Under the pieces are notes generated by a model, which saw only the letters and a list, made by a program, of their open reading frames with translations, searched no databases and was not told the origin of the DNA. 64,000 nt of DNA. Origin: Amaurobius ferox. Lineage: Eukaryota; Arthropoda; Arachnida; Araneae; Amaurobiidae. The position numbers were made by a program, and so were the translations under genes. The stretch spans positions 159,641,250 through 159,705,249 of the forward strand of contig OX578135.1 of assembly GCA_951213105.1 (NCBI GenBank), in the 5' to 3' direction. Below, in pieces: positions 57,161 to 64,000 of this stretch. How positions within the stretch are numbered: the stretch's first letter is position 1; each line of letters opens with the position of its first letter.

Positions 57161-58725
57161 TCTATCTGAAATTGCTTTGGGCGTATTCTGAAATGATTTA
57201 CAACTGATGAATTTGTTTATTACATGGAGGAAATAACATACATAAATATTGTAATGAAGTAAGTACGATGTCTGCACAAAATGTACTCTTGTCGTAAAAT
57301 ACAAGCGATCGTCAATCATCGTTGTCACGTTCATTGAAAATCAGTATTAGAAATTAATCGATCGCTGCTACTCTCGAGATTCATCATCCTTTGGATTTGC
57401 GTGAGTGTTCGAATCGTGATTTTGCGCTAAAAAGTGATGGAGTCGATGATTCATTGTAAAGTTGAGCCAAGTTCGTAATTAAAAGACAAACTTTATTCAC
57501 ATCATCTGCACATAAGATATTTTATAACAGTACTCGACTGGTATGGGCATATGTGGGTATCATAGTACCAACTCGCTGAACGTTCCTACGGCCGTTCTCT
57601 CTGGGAACCGTGGGAAGTCTTCCTGCAGAGCTCGTCCCTTTTGCATATTTGCTCCTATCGTCCCATACCATCGTGAGTATAGGACCACCCTGGCATAAGC
57701 CCTCTGGAATTTTCCCCATCATCAAATTATGCTCAGACCACCCTCTTGTACTTGCAGGGATCTACATCCCCTCTCCCTGATGACAGGCAAAATGACTTTG
57801 CTCTGCCCTTTTCAAGCATCTTGCCTGTGGCGACGACCGTCTTTACGACTTTGTTTTGACACTCCTGGCCAGCTCGGGTCCATGACCCGCCATGTGCAAA
57901 CAAAATTATTTTGAGGCACGGGTCCATGACCCGCCATGTGCAACCCCCCCACTCTGAAAAATGTTCGAAAATTCGTCTGGGTTTCTCACAAATATATTAT
58001 TAAAACTTTAGAAAAAATAATCTAGACTTTTCTGTAGAAAATCTGACATATTCATTTTTCTGGCCTGGCTAATATAAATTACCAGAAGAACTAAATTTAT
58101 GGAGATAGAAGTAAGGAGTTAATACTCAATATTAAGAAAACGCCAATATCGTTTGCGACAATCATTCAGGTGGCGCTGGGATAAGATAAGTAGCTATTTA
58201 TTGTATGCATTTCTATGGCGACAGTCTATTTAAACAGTCAATTTTGGAAAAATAAATTATTAGCGCAATGCAAAATATAACAGAAACAATAAGGAGTATT
58301 CCTGCAAAATTATTTTACCTTTCAATTTATTTTTATCTCCCTATCCTACAACTATGAAATAATAGTGGTTAATTAGTTTCATTATTAAGGAACCCTTAAT
58401 ATAAAAATAATCAAAAATACATATGCTAAATACTACACCTTTCTTTTGTGTCAACTAACAATAGCGGCTAATTTACTAACATTAGTGACACCTGGATATA
58501 ATTCTCAAAGCATCATGGCATTTTCAAACGTTTCATCCATAGGAGTTTTATCTTCTTTTTAACTCCGTGGCTAAATCGCTTAATCGTGATTGTCAGAATA
58601 TCTTCATTATTTATTCTTTTACAGGTTTTAATTGTTTAATTACGTTTCAACAGAGACTACGCAACAACGACGAACAGAAGTAATACAGAATACACATCTG
58701 AAAAATCGCTTTCTATCTATATATC
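57161..58725. other. Unassigned region with a 25-bp direct repeat
   Basis: A moderately GC-richer patch (57540-57960) has open frames on both strands (minus 57522-57725 and 57733-57927) that I cannot place. It contains CGGGTCCATGACCCGCCATG at 57875 and again at 57919 (25 bp identical), and degenerate relatives of the minisatellite unit (GGCAAAATGACTTTG near 57786). The rest to 58725 is AT-rich without content. Confidence 0.4.
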
Positions 58726-59308
58726 TAAAGAAGAAAAGTATGTATGTATGTATGATCCAACATCACGAGAGAACAGCTGAAACCGAATTTGATGAAATTT
58801 GGTGGACAGTCTTGAAGTAGTCCCGCTTAAAATTTAGTCTATGTTTCGAGTTTCTACAACCAGACGTTCTCGAGCTATTAGTGAAAAACTAAACTTTCGT
58901 TTGTCTCATCATCACGGGAGAACAGATGCACCTTATTTAATGAAATTTTGTGGGTAGCTTTAAAATATCCTTTCATAAATTTAGTCCAAGTTTCGAGTTT
59001 CTAAGACCATGGGTTGACGAAATATTAATGGAAAACGAAACTTTTTCCTAGGAGTTCTACTCTCTAACTCTATGATTCCCAACGTAAGAGGTTGGACATC
59101 GTTGGTTTAAAACGTAAAAATCAATTAAATCTCAATCAATTAAACCATGCTGATAGAGTTTTGTGGGAGTTTATTGAACCTATTAGTCAGTTATTATTAT
59201 TATTATTTGAAAATCGCAGGTTTGAAATATAAATTTAAATGGAAACTCTATCAACATGGTTTATTTTTCACAGGTTTACTCAACAACGAAAAGCATTAAG
59301 AAATCAAA

Positions 59309-59441
59309 ATGGTTATTTAATTATCTGCATTTTGTGAGGATTAATGGTTATTTAATTATCAGCATTTTGTGAGGATTAATGGTTATTTAATTATCAGCAT
59401 TTTGTGAGGATTAATGGTTATTTAATTATCAGCATTTTATA
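59309..59441 (+). repeat. 35-bp tandem repeat, ~4 units
   Basis: TTAATGGTTATTTAATTATC followed by AGCATTTTGTGAGGA repeats nearly perfectly four times, just upstream of the helicase fragment inside the Helitron. Confidence 0.9.
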
Positions 59442-59444
59442 TCA

Positions 59445-59965
59445 TGACAAGTCATTTGACTCTGCAGTAGACACCGATGATGCCGTTAATTACCCGCTGG
59501 AATTTCTGAACTACCTTGAGCCACCTGGAATGCCTTCTTATATCTTGCAGTTTAATAAAGGATCTCCAATAATGCTTATGCGGAATCTGGACCCACCAAA
59601 ACTATGCAATGGGACACGGCTCTGTGTCGAAAATATTTTACCAAATGTGATAGAAGCCACGGTATTAACTGGAAAGGCAAAAGGAGAGACGTATTCATAC
59701 CTCGCATACCGTTGATACCTACCTACCCACCATTTAGTTTCAAACAAGTCCAGTTCCCAGTTAGACTGGCATTTGTCATGACCATCAACAAAGTTCAAGA
59801 ACAAAGTCTTAAGTCTGCAGGTGTGAATTTAGAAAGTTCTTGCTTCTCTCATGGCCAATTGTATGTCGTATGCTCAAGAGTGGGTACTTCACAAAATTTG
59901 TATGTTTTAGCTCCGGGAGGAAAATAAAAAAATGTGGTTTACAAGCAAGCATTGCGGTAAAACTT
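59445..59965 (+). pseudogene. Helitron helicase C-terminal fragment (Pif1-like), frameshifted
   Basis: In the family this is the C-terminal SF1B helicase of the Rep-helicase protein that drives rolling-circle transposition. Seen here: DDAVNYPLEFLNYLEPPGMP, then LRNLDPPKLCNGTRL with NVIEATVLTGKAKGE. After a frameshift near 59690 come DVFIPRIPLIPT, FPVRLAFVMTINKVQEQSL and GQLYVVCSRVGTSQNLYV. A stop (TAA, 59925-59927) precedes KNVVYKQAL, which still matches the family. The usual KAQGQS motif reads KVQEQS, so two conserved positions are changed. The HUH endonuclease and helicase motifs I-IV are absent. It is not functional. Confidence 0.85.
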
Positions 59966-60178
59966 AACAAATTAGGATAATGTCATTTAATTTGTCAACA
60001 TTTGCATTGTTGCCTAACGTTTACGAGTCATTTCAGTTTTCCTTTCAAACTGTACATATTGACTGTACATCGATTGTGGACACCTAATAATCACATTCCG
60101 AGACGCTGCCCGGAGGGCCTAACTGCGAAGGGCGTGTCGGAAGCAGCTATGGCTTATATAATAGAATGATTTTTTTCT

Positions 60179-60222
60179 CACATAATGCAATGAATTTACT
60201 TCTTTCACAGTAAAAAAACAAT
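60179..60222 (+). repeat. Family A-like 44-bp segment inside the Helitron
   Basis: CATAATGCAATGAATTTACTTC and TTTCACAGTAAAAAA closely match the family A 5' region (TATAATGCAATGAATTTACTAC / TTTTACAGTAAAAAA). Only this piece is present. Confidence 0.7.
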
Positions 60223-60309
60223 ATATAAGATTCACGGCCATGTTCCAATGTAATTTTTATCAGAGTTTTGCGTCGTAAATCCTGAGCAACGCCGGGTAAT
60301 CGCTGCTAG

Positions 60310-60826
60310 TTGTTTTATATTTATCAATTAATATTTCTGCAAAATGTTTAATCATTATCATCTGCGGTTTTAGATCCTTTTTCACCAACGTCGTTATGTG
60401 TTCAAATTGAATAGGATATTGTGTAAAATAAGGTCGGAATATTTTTCTGAAAAATTTCGCATTTTTCAATCAATCCAAATGGTTAATAACTCAAAAAATT
60501 CTCTTGGTAATTGGCGGATATATAGTTCTGCTTAAGGCTCTTCCCAGTTCTGAAGCCCCCTAAGCGTTGCTTGTTTTTGTTGCTTAATTATTACGCCCCT
60601 GTTGACACTCAAGCTTCTCATTTAGAGGTCTTTGATGCGTTTCCTCGTTCACTCAGAAACCGCCAAGGTACGCATTTTTTTCCCGACGATTCACATGACA
60701 CAGCGAGAGAAAACATTCGGTCATGTTTAAAAAAAATGCCATGTCAGCCAGCAATCGAACATGCTTGATCGTCTCCTTTCGCCGATTCTGTATTCTTTTA
60801 AATTTTGGAATGAAAAAGAAAAACAA
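60310..60826. other. Spacer, no feature seen
   Basis: A 65-codon plus frame (60571-60768) is open but unrecognised. Nothing else is supported. Confidence 0.4.
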
Positions 60827-61843
<1,017 letters not shown>

Positions 61844-62562
61844 AAAAAGAGCCAACGAAAGAGTTAATTAAATTGAACAATATCGATTCGATTCCAATTT
61901 GTGTGAAACTTCGAATCCTGTTTGTGTGAAAAATTAAGTAGTCTTATTCCAAATTGATTTATTGAACAAGTAAATAGTTAAACTCATTGGTATACGCAGT
62001 GAACAATCAATCTATTCATTTTTCAAAGCCATTAACATTAAATAGATTTCTCAGCGATCCAAAGAGCCACTAAGAACATCTTCCACCCAGTGCTAATTTA
62101 TTGCCTTCCTTTGAACATCAGGTACATGGAAACTCAAAATAAATTGAAATGCAAATCTTCGAGCACTTCTAATTTACCGGTGGCTATGGAGACCGAATTG
62201 AAAGTGAAACCTCCCCTACCTAGGGACGGAAGCCTCCACGGATTTTGTTAATCTTAAACAAATGCATTAGGAATTACATCCGTGCCATTCATTTCAGTTA
62301 TCCAGAGAGGAGTTGAGTGGGCGAAGTGCTGCGCATCAAAGGTCCTTGGAGAAAACCTGTTGCCATTTGCTATGGAGCAAATTGGAAAAATGATTGTGCT
62401 GATTAGCATTATGAATTATGGATGAGCACATAGGGTTTCAATTATTTGAATTTACATCACATTGGGCTGCAGATTTTCAAAGATAATTTTTATTAATTGT
62501 AACAGTATAAATTACGCTTGTATGGATTAACATATTCTATTTTATACTGTACTTTGACGATA
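61844..62562. other. Spacer, no feature seen
   Basis: No gene, RNA or repeat is supported. Confidence 0.4.
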
Positions 62563-62596
62563 AGAGTCCACTTTGACGATAAGAGCTTGCAATTTC

Positions 62597-62667
62597 GTCC
62601 CAGTAGCTCAACGGTAGAGTGTCGGCTGTACAGTTTGGAGATCCAGGGTTCAATTGCCGGTTGGAGC
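62597..62667 (+). tRNA. tRNA-like sequence (SINE head or pseudo-tRNA)
   Basis: It has an A-box-like TAGCTCAACGGTAGAGTG and a B-box-like GGGTTCAATTG in tRNA spacing. The acceptor strand GTCCCAG faces a mutated TTGGAGC. The anticodon arm does not fold convincingly. I read it as a repeat-borne pseudo-tRNA, not a cellular tRNA gene. Confidence 0.55.
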
Positions 62668-62710
62668 AGGTAGGCTCTTGGGGCAGCTAGACTCTGTAAA
62701 GAGCCTTGCT

Positions 62711-62724
62711 GTCCCAATTGGGAC
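62711..62724. repeat. 14-bp palindrome: two tRNA acceptor strands joined
   Basis: GTCCCAATTGGGAC equals the 5' acceptor strand of the tRNA-like element joined directly to its 3' acceptor strand. The flanking sequences match those outside the complete copy at 63058-63128. Confidence 0.6.
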
Positions 62725-63057
62725 GATATTGCAAGTTCTTATATTTGAAGTGGACTCTGCATTCTCCACCTTTTAATGTCAGATTGGCATGCAACTGACA
62801 ATTTGACTGATCACCTCCTGCCATTTATTCCTCAAGTTAGCCTCCTGCTACTACTATTTTTACCCAGGCTAGTGTCCTGCTACTACTATTTTTATCCAGG
62901 TTAGTATCATGCGTAGTCGTTATCCTCTATCAGTGCTCTATATTCCAGAGTTCACTGAATCCGTGGTAGTCGTATTAAGATCACTTTCATACTTTCGACA
63001 TCTTTGCACTCACCTACAGGGTTAATTTGTTCGGGTGCCATTGTAATAAAATTTGCT

Positions 63058-63128
63058 GTCCCAACCGGAACTCGAACCCTGGATCTTCGAACTGACCAGC
63101 CGACACTCTACCGTTGAGCTATTGGGAC
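63058..63128 (-). tRNA. tRNA-like sequence with paired acceptor stem (SINE head or pseudo-tRNA)
   Basis: On the minus strand GTCCCAA pairs with TTGGGAC over seven bases. It has an A-box TAGCTCAACGGTAGAG and a B-box GGGTTCGAGTTCC. The anticodon stem has mismatches, so I do not assign an amino acid. It is followed on that strand by AGCAAATTTTATTACAATGG, a likely SINE body. Better preserved than the copy at 62597. Confidence 0.6.
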
Positions 63129-63166
63129 GATATTGCAAGTTTTTATCTTTGAAATGGACTCTGCAT

Positions 63167-64000
63167 ACTTCTAAGACAGCGTATACTAAGAAAGGAAAAG
63201 CAAAATGTGCGTTAAAAAGGTATCGTAAGTTGAGTGTGTATTATCTAAAGTGCGTTTCAGAATTAGCAATTCCACCACAGCACTTTGCACAAGTTAAATG
63301 GCTAGTGGTCACTAACTGTGACACTTAATATACACTTAATAAAAGTTCTTAATATCAAAAACAGCTTCAAAGGAATGCATAATAATATAGAACATTTTAT
63401 AGATTTGTTAACATAGAAATAACAGTATATGAAGCAATACTTCATCTCCTATCACTGTATGCTACCTTATTTAAAAATGTTTAAACTGTGGCAACCAAAA
63501 ACGATTAAGTTCTTAAATTCTTAAATTCATTAAGGTGACATGGCCGTTACTTCTCATATAGTGGAATTATTATTTAATCATACATTGCTAGTTGTGCCGC
63601 CATAACCCCTCTAATTATTTTATCTTTCGTGTGAGTTCTGTAAAAGAATAATTAATTAATAAAATGCTAAATTGATTGCACCATTTAAACTTAAACAATA
63701 AAACATTTATTAACAACATTTATTTTCATTAATTATTGCAGCGGAGGGGACATATGCGACCAGAATTATTAAAATTACTATCGTGTCTATGACCTGTGAT
63801 TGTTATTGAGCACATACCTTCCAATTCGTCTTGGGCATTGATCATATCTCAAATGCTTGCATCAGTTATAAGTACTGGCCATAACTCTTTGGTGTGTGGC
63901 TTCTCCTCGTAGTCTGATTGCACTCACACATTGATTATCTCCATTATTTTGGAACCTCTACAAGACACTCTACAAGTCTGTTAGGTTTTTCATTCTTCTC
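63167..64000. other. AT-rich end of window, no feature seen
   Basis: No gene or repeat is supported in the last ~830 bp. Confidence 0.4.

Larger units (their letters stand above)
58726..60309 (+). mobile_element. Internally deleted Helitron
   Basis: The 5' end TCTATATATCTAAAG followed by GTATGTATGTATG is typical of arthropod Helitrons. The 3' end is CTAG at 60306-60309, preceded by GAGCAACGCCGGGTAATCGCTG. The flanks are A (58725) and T (60310), matching Helitron insertion between A and T without duplication. Only the C-terminus of the helicase remains inside. The ATCACGGGAGAACAG-type repeats after the 5' end (58760, 58910) are also seen in such elements. Exact 5' placement could instead be the TC at 58722. 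Confidence 0.75.
62563..63166. mobile_element. Inverted tRNA-like repeat complex
   Basis: A flank AGAGTCCACTTTGACGATAA followed by GAGCTTGCAATTTC precedes a tRNA-like sequence at 62597. The same flank inverted (GATATTGCAAGTTCTTATAT .. GTGGACTCTGCA) occurs at 62725-62761 and again at 63129-63166. Thus one plus-strand and two minus-strand copies of flank plus tRNA head are present, the middle one with the tRNA body missing. It could be three SINE insertions or a tRNA-containing foldback element. Confidence 0.65.

Noticed and set aside
57522..57927. GC-richer open frames as a host gene exon
   Set aside because: Frames are open on both strands, contain a duplicated 25-bp segment and minisatellite-like pieces, and match no protein I recognise.
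62597..63128. Two functional tRNA genes
   Set aside because: The acceptor stem of the first is broken and both anticodon arms fold poorly. They sit in repeated flanks typical of SINEs.

Overview
This window looks like nuclear DNA of an arthropod, most likely a spider. That is inferred from its AT-rich, intronless, repeat-saturated character and from two Tc1-like transposases whose N-terminal helix-turn-helix and DDE-motif wording match families I associate with orb-weaver genomes. I see no convincing host protein-coding gene. Nearly everything recognisable is a mobile element, a fragment of one, or a tandem repeat built from one. All family names (A to G) are mine.

Family A dominates: well over a dozen full or partial copies of about 0.9-1.0 kb in both orientations. 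Each starts TCTGATGTGGGC, has a small stem-loop at that end, a (CA)n tract near the other end, and ends in an ACTTTCCTTATA hairpin. Family C (about 0.75 kb) shares both ends but has a different core. Family B (53.4-56.4 kb, 14.0-15.2 kb) is built of about 297-bp tandem units.

Layout. 0.6-1.4 kb: long-inverted-repeat element. 2-5.3 kb: A, C, A. 6.35 kb: a 58-bp retroposed stem-loop with 14-bp target duplication. 7.7-9.1 kb: decayed Tc1-like element. 10-15.2 kb: A copies and family B. 15.3-23.5 kb: a 1.36-kb tandem duplication whose second copy received an A element, a 60-bp stem-loop insertion and a 4.5-kb Tc1-like element, while the first copy keeps the empty sites. 24-31.3 kb: A copies and a mariner-like remnant holding an A copy with its terminal hairpin tandemly repeated five times. 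32.6-43.4 kb: four head-to-tail 2.69-kb units. 43.6-47.2 kb: a TTAA-flanked MITE, a tandem tRNA-derived SINE array, Helitron 3' ends, A, and a TA-flanked MITE. 48.4-49.6 kb: 5'-truncated RTE-like LINE. 50.7-51.8 kb: a retroposon that begins exactly with a 5S rRNA sequence and has a 12-bp target duplication. 53.4-57.2 kb: family B and a 38-39-bp minisatellite. 58.7-60.3 kb: internally deleted Helitron with a helicase C-terminus. 60.8-61.8 kb: A. 62.6-63.2 kb: inverted tRNA-like repeats.

The strongest candidate for something undescribed is the 5S-headed composite retroposon together with a roughly 58-nt 3' stem-loop it shares with two tiny stand-alone insertions. The stem sequences differ between copies but stay paired, as expected of an RNA structure recognised by a reverse transcriptase. 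Family assignments rest on reading the sequence by eye; none was checked by search.
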